From Shewanella salipaludis (GTDB taxonomy: Bacteria; Pseudomonadota; Gammaproteobacteria; Enterobacterales; Shewanellaceae): a stretch of 64,000 nt of DNA. The translations under genes were made by a program, and so were the position numbers. The notes beneath the pieces were generated by a model, which had not been told where the DNA came from, did no database searches, and was given only the letters and a program-made list of their open reading frames with translations. The first letter of the stretch is position 1; every line of letters begins with the position of its first letter. The stretch lies in the NCBI RefSeq assembly GCF_012911865.1, contig NZ_JAAXYH010000001.1, positions 434,001 to 498,000 of the forward strand. The letters run 5' to 3'. Positions 1-9,108 of this stretch are shown one piece after another.

Positions 1-2
1 TG

Positions 3-956
3 CTGGAGAAGGACGCCGTATTGGTCGCCCACTATTACACGGATCCTGAGATCCAGGCGCTGGCGGAAGAAACCGGTGGCTGTGTGTCCGACTCACTGGA
101 AATGGCCCGTTTCGGCCGGGATCATCCGGCCAAGACGTTGATCGTCGCCGGGGTCAAGTTCATGGGCGAGACGGCGAAAATCCTCAGCCCGGAAAAAACC
201 GTGCTGATGCCGACACTGGAAGCCACCTGTTCGCTGGATCTCGGCTGCCCCATAGATAAGTTCAGTGCCTTCTGTGACGCCCATCCGGATCATACAGTGG
301 TGGTATATGCCAACACCTCGGCGGCGGTCAAGGCCCGTGCCGACTGGGTAGTGACCTCCAGCATAGCGCTGGAAATCGTTGAACACCTGGACAGTGAAGG
401 CAAGAAGATCATCTGGGGACCGGACAGACACCTGGGCAGCTATATTGCCAAGCAAACCGGCGCCGAGATGTTGATGTGGCAGGGCGAATGCATAGTGCAT
501 GACGAGTTCAAAGCCAAGGCGCTGCGGGAATTGAAGCTGCAATACCCTGAGGCCGCGGTGCTGGTGCATCCCGAGTCTCCCGCCAGTGTGGTTGAGATGG
601 CCGATGCCGTAGGCTCCACCAGCCAGCTGATCAAGGCGGCCCAGACCATGGACAATCAGACCTTCATCGTCGCCACGGATCGCGGTATCTTCTACAAGAT
701 GCAACAGGCGGCGCCGGGCAAGACCCTGATAGAAGCCCCTACCGGCGGCAACGGCGCCACCTGTAAGAGCTGTGCCCATTGCCCCTGGATGGCGATGAAT
801 GGCCTGCAGGCGATCGAAGCCGCACTCAGTGATGCCGACAAGAGTCAGCATGAGATCTTCGTCGATGACGCCCTGCGGGTCGACGCCTTGGTACCGCTGA
901 CCCGTATGTTGGACTTCGCCAAGCAGTTGAACATGCAAGTCAAGGGCAACGCTTAA
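3..956 (+). CDS. nadA: Quinolinate synthase NadA, 5'-truncated by the window edge
   Basis: NadA condenses iminoaspartate with dihydroxyacetone phosphate to quinolinate in NAD biosynthesis, using a [4Fe-4S] cluster. The frame is open from base 3, so the true start lies upstream of the window; the TTG at 21 is internal. The likely cluster cysteines sit in [21 protein letters not shown] and the C-terminal [10 protein letters not shown]. About 317 residues are visible, against roughly 350 for the family, so only a short N-terminal piece is missing. A Rho-independent terminator follows at 1028-1063. I see no oddity in the visible part. Confidence 0.95.
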   Translation: MEKDAVLVAHYYTDPEIQALAEETGGCVSDSLEMARFGRDHPAKTLIVAGVKFMGETAKILSPEKTVLMPTLEATCSLDLGCPIDKFSAFCDAHPDHTVVVYANTSAAVKARADWVVTSSIALEIVEHLDSEGKKIIWGPDRHLGSYIAKQTGAEMLMWQGECIVHDEFKAKALRELKLQYPEAAVLVHPESPASVVEMADAVGSTSQLIKAAQTMDNQTFIVATDRGIFYKMQQAAPGKTLIEAPTGGNGATCKSCAHCPWMAMNGLQAIEAALSDADKSQHEIFVDDALRVDALVPLTRMLDFAKQLNMQVKGNA

Positions 957-1027
957 ACCTGCTGGAGTTTAAGCCTTAAGCCCTTAAGCTTTAGGCGGGC
1001 ACGAGCCGTTCATAAAGGCGCAGTACA

Positions 1028-1063
1028 AAAAATCCCTGGGTTCGTAAGAGCACAGGGATTTTT
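1028..1063 (+). terminator. Rho-independent terminator of nadA
   Basis: The arms AAAAATCCCTG and CAGGGATTTTT (11 bp, perfect) enclose a 14-nt loop and end in a T run, 72 bases after the nadA stop. The A/T symmetry means it could also work for leftward transcription. Confidence 0.8.
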
Positions 1064-1100
1064 ATTGGCTAACGCAATAGGCTCGCGGGATCGCTGAAAT

Positions 1101-1187
1101 AACCCAAGTAACTCAAGCAACTCAAGCAACTCAGATCATTAGATCATGTAGGTCACTTAAGTGATTTAAGTGATTTAAGTGATTTTG
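1101..1187. repeat. Two adjacent 9-bp tandem repeat tracts
   Basis: Between nadA and gap there are about 3.7 copies of a 9-mer (AACTCAAGC type, 1101-1134), followed by three copies of GTGATTTAA (1161-1187) preceded by the partly inverse CACTTAA. No gene is visible in this stretch. Confidence 0.7.
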
Positions 1188-1215
1188 GACGCAGAAACCA
1201 ATAGGGCATAGAAAC

Positions 1216-1243
1216 AAGAAGCCCCGCAAGGGCGGGGCTTCTT
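1216..1243 (-). terminator. Rho-independent terminator of gap
   Basis: A perfect 12-bp stem (AAGAAGCCCCGC with GCGGGGCTTCTT) around a 4-nt loop lies 12 bases beyond the stop codon of the leftward gap gene. T residues follow on the minus strand. Confidence 0.85.
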
Positions 1244-1255
1244 AATGATGAAGGG

Positions 1256-2266
1256 TTATCTCGCCGTCATCAGGGCGACAGCGTTATCCAGCATGCGGTT
1301 GCTGAAGCCCCATTCGTTGTCATACCAGGACATGACTTTCACCATGCGGCCTATGACGCGGGTCTGGGTGGCATCGAAGTTGGATGAAAAGGCGTTGTGG
1401 TTGAAGTCGATGGATACCAAGGGCTCCTTGTTCACCGCCAGCACTTCACTCATAGGCGCGCTGTTGGCCGCATTTTCTATGATGGCGTTGACTTCTTCTA
1501 CCGTAGTATCGCGTGCCGCGATGAAAGACAGGTCGACCAAAGACACGTTGGCAGTAGGCACACGCACGGCCAGGCCATCGAACTTACCCTGCAGCTCGGG
1601 AACCACCAGACCGACTGCGGCGGCGGCGCCGGTTTTGGTCGGGATCATCGACAGGGCGGCGGCGCGGGCGCGGTGCAGATCTGTGTGATACACGTCCGAC
1701 AAACGCTGATCGTTGGTATAAGAGTGAATTGTGGTCATCAGACCGGATTCGATACCCAGCACGTCATTGAGCGGCTTGGCGATAGGCGCCAGACAGTTGG
1801 TGGTGCAAGAGGCATTGGAGATGACTGTCATGTCTGAGGTCAATACCTGGTTGTTGACCCCGTAGACCACGGTCGCATCGACGTTCTTGCCCGGTGCCGA
1901 GATGATGACTTTCTTGGCGCCTGCCTGCAGGTGCGACTGTACCGCCTCTTTGGAGGTGAAAATACCGGTACACTCGAAGACCACATCGACGTTCAGCTCG
2001 GCCCATGGCAGATTGGCCGGATCCCGCTCCTGGAAAGTGAGGATCTTATCCTGGTTAACGTAAATCGCTTCCTCATCGTGTTCGACCTTGGCTGCAAAGC
2101 GTCCATGGACAGAATCATACTTGGTGAGGTGAGCGTTGATGGCGGCATCACCCAAGTCGTTGATGGCAACGATCTTGATTGGGTAAGCTTTCTCACTTTC
2201 ATACAGCGCACGTAAGACGTTTCGGCCGATACGGCCATAGCCGTTAATTGCAACGCGGATAGTCAT
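1256..2266 (-). CDS. gap: Type I glyceraldehyde-3-phosphate dehydrogenase (336 aa)
   Basis: This NAD-dependent dehydrogenase of central carbon metabolism has the Rossmann motif [10 protein letters not shown] at residues 8-17. The acidic residue in AINDL (Asp37) is typical of NAD binding. The nucleophile is Cys154 in SNASCTTNC and the base is His181 in TTIHSYTND. Its length equals that of ordinary GapA. Parts of the C-terminal half ([20 protein letters not shown]) also resemble erythrose-4-phosphate dehydrogenase (Epd), so that activity cannot be excluded. A HexR-like palindrome lies 36-52 bases upstream of the ATG, implying control by the sugar-phosphate-responsive repressor HexR. A terminator follows the stop codon. 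Confidence 0.9.
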   Translation of the reverse strand: MTIRVAINGYGRIGRNVLRALYESEKAYPIKIVAINDLGDAAINAHLTKYDSVHGRFAAKVEHDEEAIYVNQDKILTFQERDPANLPWAELNVDVVFECTGIFTSKEAVQSHLQAGAKKVIISAPGKNVDATVVYGVNNQVLTSDMTVISNASCTTNCLAPIAKPLNDVLGIESGLMTTIHSYTNDQRLSDVYHTDLHRARAAALSMIPTKTGAAAAVGLVVPELQGKFDGLAVRVPTANVSLVDLSFIAARDTTVEEVNAIIENAANSAPMSEVLAVNKEPLVSIDFNHNAFSSNFDATQTRVIGRMVKVMSWYDNEWGFSNRMLDNAVALMTAR

Positions 2267-2301
2267 CTCTTATCCCTCTGGTGATATTGAAAAGATTAAT
2301 A

Positions 2302-2318
2302 TGGTAGTAAAATTACCA
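2302..2318. promoter_or_regulatory. HexR-like operator upstream of gap
   Basis: The palindrome TGGTAGTAAAATTACCA resembles the HexR consensus of gamma-proteobacteria (TGTAATNNNATTACA type). It lies 36 bases upstream of the gap start codon. HexR is known to control gap genes in Shewanella; the site assignment here is by motif only. Confidence 0.65.
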
Positions 2319-2460
2319 AAATGACAGTGTTCGTCAAGTTATATCGCTATTTTACGGTATTTTTTGGTCTTGATTTCACTATAGCGCGCATTTTTGACAT
2401 TTTAGTACTATTTTAGCCGAGTCCACGCCATGCCGGGTTAACTTTGCTGCCCCGATCCTG

Positions 2461-2508
2461 TACCCATTATCTTATACCCATTATCATGTACCCAAAGCCA
2501 GGCAGCAG
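2461..2508. repeat. Short direct repeats of TACCCATTATC
   Basis: Two full copies and a partial third copy of a TACCCATTATC unit lie just downstream of the DUF2989 gene. They are not an obvious terminator. Confidence 0.5.
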
Positions 2509-2522
2509 ACATGCTTGCTGCT

Positions 2523-3371
2523 TCAATCCTTGGCAAGCAGGGTCAGGAAACGACTGTGCTTGAAGTCGCCGCTGCCGATGCTGTCGACCAGCTGCTGCGC
2601 CTCTTGATCCAGCATCTGGGCCAACTCCTTATTGCCGTTGAGCAACGCCAGCATCTGCGGCTGGGACACTTTCTGCTTGCTCATCAGGACATTGGCCTTG
2701 GACAACAGGTACGTCTTCTCCAGATCTTGCTGCTGACGATACAGGCTGGCCAGCCCCAACAACCAATCGGGATCGAACTCGCTGGGACTGGCGATGGAGA
2801 ATATCTCGAGATAGAGGGCCTTGGCTTTGGCAGGGTCAGACTTGAGGTAATAGGCAGCCATTGGCGCCAAGAGTTGAGGATCTGTGATCTTACTTTCGGC
2901 CTGCGCCGTCAACAAGAGGTTGAGCGCCGCCTGATCGTTGAAGCGTGACCAACGATAATAGGCCAGGTAGGGATCCTGACTGTTCTGAATCGATTCTTGC
3001 AGCCGTGCCAAACTCTGGGAGGATAAGCCGAAGGCTCTGGCCCTGTCGTTGGTGCGTTCCTTGTGGATGATATGCTTCACGCCGGCGGCCAATTCTATGC
3101 AGTGATTATAGTCTTCGAGCAGGGTCAATTGGCGGTAAACTTGCTTGCCGGTCGGTGATGGGGTGTGTTTAAGTTCATAGCGCTGGCGGATCAGGTCGCC
3201 TTTTTCGTAGAAACACCAGCTATCGTGGTGCAAATCGGTACAAATTTCAGGATTATTTTTACAAATGGCGTCGCTATTTCCGCTGTAATCACAACCGAAA
3301 AGCATGGAAGTGCACAGAATCAGACTAAATGATGTAATTATTACAAAATTCGACCGCAAAACCCGCTCCAA
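2523..3371 (-). CDS. DUF2989 family putative lipoprotein (282 aa)
   Basis: The protein begins with a hydrophobic signal ending in SMLFGC, with a candidate lipidated Cys27, so it is probably exported and membrane-anchored. The following CKNNPEICTDL and SWCFYEKGDLI patterns match what I recall of DUF2989 (PF11207), found in Shewanella and Vibrio. The rest is largely helical and TPR-like (YLKSDPAKAKALYLEIF, LASLYRQQQDLEKTYLLSKA), which suggests a protein-interaction role. The function is unknown. The gene lies convergent to nothing and divergent from the second GAPDH gene, sharing a 191-bp intergenic region that contains a HexR-like site. Confidence 0.75.
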   Translation of the reverse strand: MERVLRSNFVIITSFSLILCTSMLFGCDYSGNSDAICKNNPEICTDLHHDSWCFYEKGDLIRQRYELKHTPSPTGKQVYRQLTLLEDYNHCIELAAGVKHIIHKERTNDRARAFGLSSQSLARLQESIQNSQDPYLAYYRWSRFNDQAALNLLLTAQAESKITDPQLLAPMAAYYLKSDPAKAKALYLEIFSIASPSEFDPDWLLGLASLYRQQQDLEKTYLLSKANVLMSKQKVSQPQMLALLNGNKELAQMLDQEAQQLVDSIGSGDFKHSRFLTLLAKD

Positions 3372-3383
3372 ATTGGTATTTTC

Positions 3384-3398
3384 TCTAATAAAATTACA
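3384..3398. promoter_or_regulatory. HexR-like operator between DUF2989 and the second GAPDH gene
   Basis: TCTAATAAAATTACA matches the HexR consensus TGTAATAAAATTACA at 14 of 15 positions. It lies 165 bases upstream of the rightward GAPDH start and 13 bases upstream of the leftward DUF2989 start. Together with 2302-2318 it suggests that both GAPDH genes belong to one HexR regulon. Confidence 0.65.
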
Positions 3399-3562
3399 GA
3401 TTTACCAAAAACATCTTGCTGGTGTGAAAGCCATTATTTCATTACAATGGCGCCGACCAAAAGGGCTTAATCCCTGATATTTTATCGATTATTGGTCTTT
3501 TCTTTTTGTTACTCAAACCTTTCTGCAAAAAATTGTCGAAATGTGAGATAAAGGATCTACAA

Positions 3563-4999
3563 ATGAGCGCTGATAAACACCTGCAAAGCTGGCAAGAACG
3601 TTTCGAATTGGCTGAAGCCATGCAACCTATGCTGGGGAAGCTGTATCGAAACCAAGGCGTAGAGGTTGTTGTATATGGTAAGCCCCTGTTAAACGCCTCC
3701 ACCATAGAAATCATTAAAGCACATCGTCTGGTGCGCCGTCATGTGGGTGAAAAATTACGTTTGCGTGAAAGCTTTCCCTTTGTCGAAGCATTGAGCAAAC
3801 TGGCCGTTAAGCAGTGCAAGGTCGACATAGGGAAGTTAGCGGTAAATTACTGGCGTGACAATAGCGATGCCTCGGGCATTGAAGCTTATATGGCAGAGGC
3901 CTTGGCCAGCGCTATCGGCTACGGCGACGATGTGGCTCCGCGCGACGTGGTGCTCTATGGTTTCGGTCGCATAGGTCGTTTGCTGGCGCGTCTGTTGATT
4001 GAGAAGACAGGCAAGAGCAATAAGCTCAGATTGCGTGCCATAGTGTTGCGTGGTGGCAAGAAGGGTGACCTGGAAAAGCGTGCCAGCCTGTTGCGTCGTG
4101 ACTCGGTACACGGTCCCTTCAATGGTTCGGTCGAAGTGGACGAAGAGAACAATGCCATCATAGCCAACGGGACTTACATCCAGGTGATCTACGCCAACTC
4201 ACCCGATGAAGTCGATTACACCCAATATGGCATCAACGATGCGCTGGTCGTGGACAACACGGGCATATGGAAAGACGAGGCGGGTCTGGGCCTGCACCTC
4301 AAGAGCCCAGGTGCCACCAAGGTGTTGTTGACTGCGCCGGCCAAAGGCGCCATCAAGAACATTGTCTATGGTGTCAACGAGGGTGACATACTGCCACAAG
4401 ACACCATCGTCTCGGCGGCCAGCTGTACCACCAATGCCATCACTCCCGTGCTGAAAGCGGTGAACGACAAGTATGGTATCGAGAATGGTCATGTTGAGAC
4501 GATTCACTCTTATACCAACGATCAGAACCTGATCGATAACTATCATACCGCCGATCGCCGCGGTCGCAGTGCGCCCCTGAACATGGTCATCACGGAAACC
4601 GGTGCCGCCAAGGCAGTGGCCAAGGCCTTGCCTGTACTGGCCGGCAAGCTGACGGGCAATGCTATTCGCGTGCCAACGCCTAACGTGTCTATGGCAATCA
4701 TCAGTTTGAACCTGAACACAGAGACCAGCAAAGACGATATCAACGAATACCTCAAAGATGTCGCCCTGCAGTCCGCCCTGCAGAATCAGATCGACTTCAC
4801 CGAGTCGACCGAAATAGTCTCCAGCGATCTGGTAGGGTCTCGTTACGCCGGAGTCGTAGACTCTCAGGCGACGATTGCCGAAGGCAAACGGGCCATCCTC
4901 TATGTCTGGTATGACAATGAGTTTGGCTACAGCTGCCAGGTAGTAGGTGTGATGCAGAAGATGTTGGGACTTGAGTATCTGTCCTTGCCGAACGCCTAA
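3563..4999 (+). CDS. Long-form glyceraldehyde-3-phosphate dehydrogenase (478 aa)
   Basis: This is a GAPDH with an N-terminal helical extension of about 125 residues ahead of the Rossmann motif YGFGRIGRLLA (132-142). The catalytic Cys288 (SAASCTTN) and His315 (ETIHSYTND) are present. The second beta strand reads RAIVLRGG, without the acidic residue that selects NAD, so NADP use is plausible by inference. Long GAPDHs of this type occur in Shewanella, Vibrio and Pseudomonas beside a classical gap. I place the start at ATG 3563, preceded by AAGGA; the frame is open upstream to 3506 but without a good start. A terminator follows at 5021-5045. Confidence 0.9.
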   Translation: MSADKHLQSWQERFELAEAMQPMLGKLYRNQGVEVVVYGKPLLNASTIEIIKAHRLVRRHVGEKLRLRESFPFVEALSKLAVKQCKVDIGKLAVNYWRDNSDASGIEAYMAEALASAIGYGDDVAPRDVVLYGFGRIGRLLARLLIEKTGKSNKLRLRAIVLRGGKKGDLEKRASLLRRDSVHGPFNGSVEVDEENNAIIANGTYIQVIYANSPDEVDYTQYGINDALVVDNTGIWKDEAGLGLHLKSPGATKVLLTAPAKGAIKNIVYGVNEGDILPQDTIVSAASCTTNAITPVLKAVNDKYGIENGHVETIHSYTNDQNLIDNYHTADRRGRSAPLNMVITETGAAKAVAKALPVLAGKLTGNAIRVPTPNVSMAIISLNLNTETSKDDINEYLKDVALQSALQNQIDFTESTEIVSSDLVGSRYAGVVDSQATIAEGKRAILYVWYDNEFGYSCQVVGVMQKMLGLEYLSLPNA

Positions 5000-5020
5000 G
5001 CTCAGTAGGCCGAATAATAG

Positions 5021-5045
5021 AACGCCCCCATGGGGCGTTTTTTAT
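5021..5045 (+). terminator. Rho-independent terminator of the long GAPDH gene
   Basis: AACGCCCC and GGGGCGTT form a perfect 8-bp stem around CAT, followed by a T-rich run. Confidence 0.85.
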
Positions 5046-5169
5046 TTGCCAAGCGAGAGGAATACTGCAGCTAACTGCATATTTTCGCACGCTATTTACC
5101 CAGAACTTCGGCTGCTGCCGAATTATCCAGCAAACGCGTTGGATTTAGCCGGGATTTGAGAATATCAGA

Positions 5170-5197
5170 TTGACACTAGGGCTTAAATCGGTAGAAT
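5170..5197 (+). promoter_or_regulatory. Promoter of the tRNA cluster
   Basis: A consensus -35 box TTGACA (5170-5175) is separated by 16 bases from TAGAAT (5192-5197), about 63 bases before the first tRNA. The spacing and match are those of a strong sigma-70 promoter. Confidence 0.75.
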
Positions 5198-5260
5198 GCC
5201 AATCCGCAGTCAGGGAAAGCGAGTCGCTTTCGGATGACGATGCGGTGTTTTAATAGGTAG

Positions 5261-5336
5261 GCGACATTAGCTCAGTTGGTAGAGCGATACCTTGCCAAGG
5301 TATAGGTCATCGGTTCGAACCCGATATGTCGCTCCA
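5261..5336 (+). tRNA. tRNA-Gly (GCC)
   Basis: A 76-nt cloverleaf has acceptor arms GCGACAT and ATGTCGC, anticodon loop CTTGCCAAG with anticodon GCC, T-arm GGTTCGAACCC and an encoded CCA end. Confidence 0.96.
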
Positions 5337-5365
5337 ATCTTAGTTCTCCTAAGTGTTAAACACAT

Positions 5366-5439
5366 GGCGCGATGGCAGAATGGCTATGCTGCGGATTGCA
5401 AATCCGTCGATCTCGGTTCGACTCCGGGTCGCGCCTCCA
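5366..5439 (+). tRNA. tRNA-Cys (GCA)
   Basis: A 74-nt tRNA has acceptor arms GGCGCGA and TCGCGCC, anticodon stem-loop GGATTGCAAATCC with anticodon GCA, and an encoded CCA. It lies 29 bases after tRNA-Gly in the same transcription unit. Confidence 0.96.
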
Positions 5440-5485
5440 TATTAAATCTCAGTGACACGATTCCCGTCGTTGAGATACAGAGTTT

Positions 5486-5572
5486 GCCCGAGTGGTGGAA
5501 TCGGTAGACACAAGGGATTTAAAATCCCTCGCTGGTAACAGCGTGCCAGTTCAAGTCTGGCCTCGGGTACCA
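5486..5572 (+). tRNA. tRNA-Leu (TAA)
   Basis: An 87-nt class II tRNA has a long variable arm, anticodon stem-loop GGGATTTAAAATCCC (anticodon TAA) and an encoded CCA. The first acceptor pair is G-U, as in the E. coli isoacceptor. It is the last tRNA of the cluster. Confidence 0.96.
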
Positions 5573-5580
5573 TTACAGTT

Positions 5581-5608
5581 AAGCCTCAATTTATGTTGGG
5601 GCTTTTTT
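5581..5608 (+). terminator. Terminator of the tRNA cluster
   Basis: AAGCCTCAA pairs with TTGGGGCTT (one G-T pair) across a 6-nt loop, followed by a T run, 9 bases after tRNA-Leu. Confidence 0.85.
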
Positions 5609-5875
5609 GTATCCGCAATTCGCTAAATGACCATATCCAGCGATGTTGGCCAGCTGTTACAGCTTGTCGCTGCTCGCCCATCGCTGTTACCCGGCGGGTT
5701 TGAAGGCCGAAACGGCCCATGGCTTGCAGATGCCGCCGCTAGCGCCAGGCTTTTTTCAACATTCGTCAATCACGCAATAATTTCAACAATAATCCGGGAA
5801 TTGCGCTACTCGCGTTCCTATGACAATGGTATAAATAGGCGAATTTTCCCGTCAGCACACATTAGGACAGTTTCT
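5609..5875. other. Intergenic region before the aminotransferase gene
   Basis: The aminotransferase frame stays open through this stretch, but the translated segment looks non-coding and lacks a ribosome-binding site. A TATAAAT element (5830-5836) in an extended TGG context is a likely -10 box. I see no other feature. Confidence 0.5.
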
Positions 5876-7069
5876 ATGATTTTTTCTCAGGTAGCCTTGG
5901 CGCCGGCCGACCCTATTTTAGGCTTAACAGACACCTTTAAAGCGGACCCCCGCGCCGATAAGGTCAATCTAGGGGTGGGTATTTATAAGAATGAGGCGGG
6001 GCAGACTCCGGTGCTCAATTCGGTAAAAAAGGCCGAAACTAAGTTATTGTCCGAAGAAACGACCAAGAATTACCTGGGGATCGAAGGGGTGCAGGCCTAC
6101 AACGGCGCGGTGCAGACCTTGCTGTTTGGCACCGGCAGTGCGCTGGTCACCGCCGAGCGTGCCATGACGGCCCAGGCGCCGGGGGGAACGGGTGCCTTGA
6201 GGATCGCTGCCGAATTCCTGGTGCGCAATACCCACGCCCGCAATATCTGGATCAGCAACCCGACCTGGGCCAATCACCAGAATATCTTCGACACCGCCGG
6301 CTTGACCGTCAAGGAATACGGCTATTATCGCGCCGAGAGCCATGACATAGATTTCGACGCCATGATGACAGATCTCAGCCAGGCGGCCGCCGGGGATGTA
6401 GTCTTGCTGCATGGCTGCTGCCATAACCCGACCGGCATAGATTTGAATGCGGCTCAATGGCAGGCCGTCGCCGAGCTATGCCGCGACAGATCACTGCTGC
6501 CCCTGTTTGATTTTGCCTATCAAGGTTTCGGTGCCGGCATCGAAGAAGATGCCCAAGGACTGCGCCTGGTCGCCGCCTTGGTGCCTGAATTGCTTGTGGC
6601 CAATTCCTTCTCGAAAAACTTCGGCCTCTATAATGAGCGCATAGGTGCCGTGACTCTGGTTGCCAAGGATAAGGCGACGGCTGTCACCGCCTTCAGTCAA
6701 ATCAAACGTACCATAAGAAGCAATTATTCCAATCCGCCGGCGCACGGCGCCCTGATTGTCAGCACCATACTGACGGATGCGGCGCTCAGGAATGAGTGGG
6801 AAGCCGAGTTGGCCGAGATGCGCAACCGTATCGCCGAGATGCGCACTCTGTTCGTGAGCAGTCTCAAGGCCCATGGCGTGACCCAGGACTTCAGTTTCAT
6901 CTCGAGGCAGAATGGCATGTTCAGTTTCTCGGGCCTGAATAAGGAACAGGTCAATCGGCTGCGGGACGAGTTTGGGGTCTATATCGTGGGCTCAGGGCGG
7001 ATCAGTGTCGCAGGTATGACCAAGTCCAACATGGATGCCATCTGCAAGGCGATCGCCTGCGTGCTCTAA
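5876..7069 (+). CDS. aspC: Aspartate/aromatic amino acid aminotransferase, class I PLP (397 aa)
   Basis: This PLP enzyme transfers amino groups between aspartate or aromatic amino acids and 2-oxoglutarate. Visible hallmarks are the N-terminal [24 protein letters not shown], the HGCCHNPTG loop, FDFAYQGFG and the Schiff-base lysine in [13 protein letters not shown]. The C-terminal [11 protein letters not shown] holds the arginine that binds the substrate alpha-carboxylate. The length equals AspC/TyrB (about 397 aa), which favours the ATG at 5876 with AGGA upstream over the longer open frame. Whether it is AspC or TyrB in specificity cannot be decided from sequence alone. A terminator follows. 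Confidence 0.9.
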   Translation: MIFSQVALAPADPILGLTDTFKADPRADKVNLGVGIYKNEAGQTPVLNSVKKAETKLLSEETTKNYLGIEGVQAYNGAVQTLLFGTGSALVTAERAMTAQAPGGTGALRIAAEFLVRNTHARNIWISNPTWANHQNIFDTAGLTVKEYGYYRAESHDIDFDAMMTDLSQAAAGDVVLLHGCCHNPTGIDLNAAQWQAVAELCRDRSLLPLFDFAYQGFGAGIEEDAQGLRLVAALVPELLVANSFSKNFGLYNERIGAVTLVAKDKATAVTAFSQIKRTIRSNYSNPPAHGALIVSTILTDAALRNEWEAELAEMRNRIAEMRTLFVSSLKAHGVTQDFSFISRQNGMFSFSGLNKEQVNRLRDEFGVYIVGSGRISVAGMTKSNMDAICKAIACVL

Positions 7070-7093
7070 GGAGCCTGGGGTGATGAAAGCATC

Positions 7094-7118
7094 AAGGACA
7101 GCCCAGGCTGTCCTTTTT
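7094..7118 (+). terminator. Terminator of the aminotransferase gene
   Basis: AAGGACAGCC pairs perfectly with GGCTGTCCTT over a 2-base loop, followed by TTT. Confidence 0.85.
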
Positions 7119-7164
7119 CATTTGGCCTTTCATTTGCTTCTTTGCATTCGGCGTCAAGCGGGTG

Positions 7165-8070
7165 TCAGGCGATGAGACGGGGGCTGGTGACCAGGGCGGC
7201 GATGGCATCGGCCAGTGCGGCCCTGTCATGCAGTCCAGGGCTATGTTTGCTCCGCAGCGGGAAATAGCCTATCTTACCGTCCATCCGTATCTGTTCCCCA
7301 TGGCACAACACCTTAGTGATCACCGGCTTGCCTATGAGCTGATGGCACCATGCCAGTTTCTGCTCTAGGTCTATGGTCCCTGCGGGGGAACACTCCTGTG
7401 CCAGATTATCTATGAAGATCACTTCGGCGCGGCTGGCAGCCAGTTGCTGGGCGAATTTGGGCATCAGCAGTGGCGGCAACACACTGGTCAGGAAGCTGCC
7501 TGGGCCGAGAATGATGAGATCCGCCTGTTGCACCGCCACGCAGGCTTCACAGGTGGCATCGACTTGGGGCTCCAGTGACAGGGCGATCGGCGCTTCGCTC
7601 ATGCCATCGACATTGAGCTCACCAAAAATCCTGTCACCACGGGTGCTCAGGGCGACCAGGTGCGTGGGTTGCTCCGACATGGGGATCAAGCGGGTTTCTA
7701 TCTTGAGCAGGTTACGGATCAGATTTACCGCTTCCAATGGCCTGACACAGAGTTGATCCAGTGCCAGCAGTATGAGGTTACCCAAGTTATGGCCGCTGAG
7801 CTCACTGTCGCCTTCGAAGCGATACTCGAACAACAGGGAACCTATGGAAGGGCGGCCGGCGAGGTGCGAGAGGCAATTGCGCAGATCCCCCCAGGCGATA
7901 CAGTCTTGGTTGGCACGCAAGCGACCGGTCGAGCCACCGTTGTCCGTGGTGGCGACTATGCCAGTGACCCGTGACCCCAGGAAGGCCAGTGACGACAATA
8001 CCCGTCCAAGGCCATGACCGCCACCTATGGCGACGATCTTATGATATTGATTCAAGTTATGATGTTGCAT
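7165..8070 (-). CDS. Gluconeogenesis factor YvcK / CofD-like protein (301 aa)
   Basis: This member of the UPF0052 (YvcK/YbhK, CofD-like) family has the nucleotide-binding glycine motif IVAIGGGHGLGRVL near the N-terminus. It also has ATTDNGGSTGRLR, the WGDLRNCL segment and LGPGSFLTSVLPPLL. YvcK in Bacillus binds UDP-sugars and affects cell wall and carbon metabolism; the role in Shewanella is not established. I chose ATG 8070 because GGGAGGAAGG lies just upstream; the frame is open to 8244 without such support. The neighbouring divergent gene is a cell-wall glucosaminidase, so the shared promoter region may be meaningful. Confidence 0.88.
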   Translation of the reverse strand: MQHHNLNQYHKIVAIGGGHGLGRVLSSLAFLGSRVTGIVATTDNGGSTGRLRANQDCIAWGDLRNCLSHLAGRPSIGSLLFEYRFEGDSELSGHNLGNLILLALDQLCVRPLEAVNLIRNLLKIETRLIPMSEQPTHLVALSTRGDRIFGELNVDGMSEAPIALSLEPQVDATCEACVAVQQADLIILGPGSFLTSVLPPLLMPKFAQQLAASRAEVIFIDNLAQECSPAGTIDLEQKLAWCHQLIGKPVITKVLCHGEQIRMDGKIGYFPLRSKHSPGLHDRAALADAIAALVTSPRLIA

Positions 8071-8280
8071 GCGGGCCCTTCCTCCCTGAATACCCAAGGC
8101 TAAACTTGTGTCGGTTAAGCTAATGGCGCTACGGCCAGGATGACCGCAGCGCTGGCAATTGTAGCTCAACTGTAACCGAGATCTGCGACTGATTTCATAA
8201 AAATGACAAATTGACATATAATTGCGGCCGATGCGCCGGCTCAATGCATGGAGTCTGTGGCTATAAAGAAGGATAAGTAT

Positions 8281-9108
8281 TTGAAAATTGGAAGAATAGG
8301 CTCCTTTACACTGGCACTCGCAATAGTGATCTGTGCTGTTTTCTCGTTGCGGGTGTGGTTGATCCCTGCCGACAACAAACCCGACACGACCGTCGCGCTC
8401 ATCACCAAGAACAGGCCCAATCCCGGATTAATGCCGGATTTTTCGGCCATAAATGATGTCGCCGCCAAGAAACAGGCGTTCTTCGACTTCCTAAGGCCGA
8501 CCGTCAGGCAACAAAATGCCATCATTGCCGACGAGCGGCGTTTCCTCGAGTCTAGCTTGGCCAATCTGGAGAACGCGCATCCGCTGACCGAGGCCGAAGA
8601 GTTCAGGATCCGCAAAATTGCCGCCAAATACCAGTACAGCAGCAAATTCTACGATGCCAAGACGCTGACGCGCTTGCTCAAGCGGGTCGATATCATCCCC
8701 GAGGCCATGGTATTGATCCAGGCCGCCAATGAGACGGGGTGGGGCAGTTCACGCTTCGCCAGGGAAGGACTGAATTTCTTCGGCCAATGGTGTTTCAGCA
8801 GCGGCTGCGGTCTGGTACCTTTGTCGCGCAACGACAACATGAACCATGAGGTGAAAGTGTTTAACACGGTCGAAGCGTCGGTGGCCTCTTACATGCGCAA
8901 TTTGAATTCGAACGCCGCTTATTCACTGTTCCGCTCTATTCGTGCCGATCTCAGATCCCAGAATATAGAACCGGAAGCTGAACAGCTTATCTATGGCCTG
9001 GTCAATTACTCCGAGCGGCAAGAGGCTTACGTAGATGAGCTGCTCGATATGTTACGTCACAATGAACAATTCCTGGTGGATACCCATGCACAAACCCCTG
9101 CTGCTTAG
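8281..9108 (+). CDS. Bax-like glucosaminidase domain protein (275 aa)
   Basis: The protein has one N-terminal membrane segment (FTLALAIVICAVFSLRVW) and a C-terminal glucosaminidase/lysozyme-like domain (PF01832). The catalytic glutamate is in AANETGWGSSRFA. The family cuts peptidoglycan; E. coli Bax is the nearest named relative. I place the start at TTG 8281, because AAGGA sits 7 bases upstream. The alternative ATG at 8248 would add 11 residues but has no ribosome-binding site. The 3' end overlaps the next gene by 23 bases, so the two are probably co-transcribed. Confidence 0.85.
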   Translation: MKIGRIGSFTLALAIVICAVFSLRVWLIPADNKPDTTVALITKNRPNPGLMPDFSAINDVAAKKQAFFDFLRPTVRQQNAIIADERRFLESSLANLENAHPLTEAEEFRIRKIAAKYQYSSKFYDAKTLTRLLKRVDIIPEAMVLIQAANETGWGSSRFAREGLNFFGQWCFSSGCGLVPLSRNDNMNHEVKVFNTVEASVASYMRNLNSNAAYSLFRSIRADLRSQNIEPEAEQLIYGLVNYSERQEAYVDELLDMLRHNEQFLVDTHAQTPAA

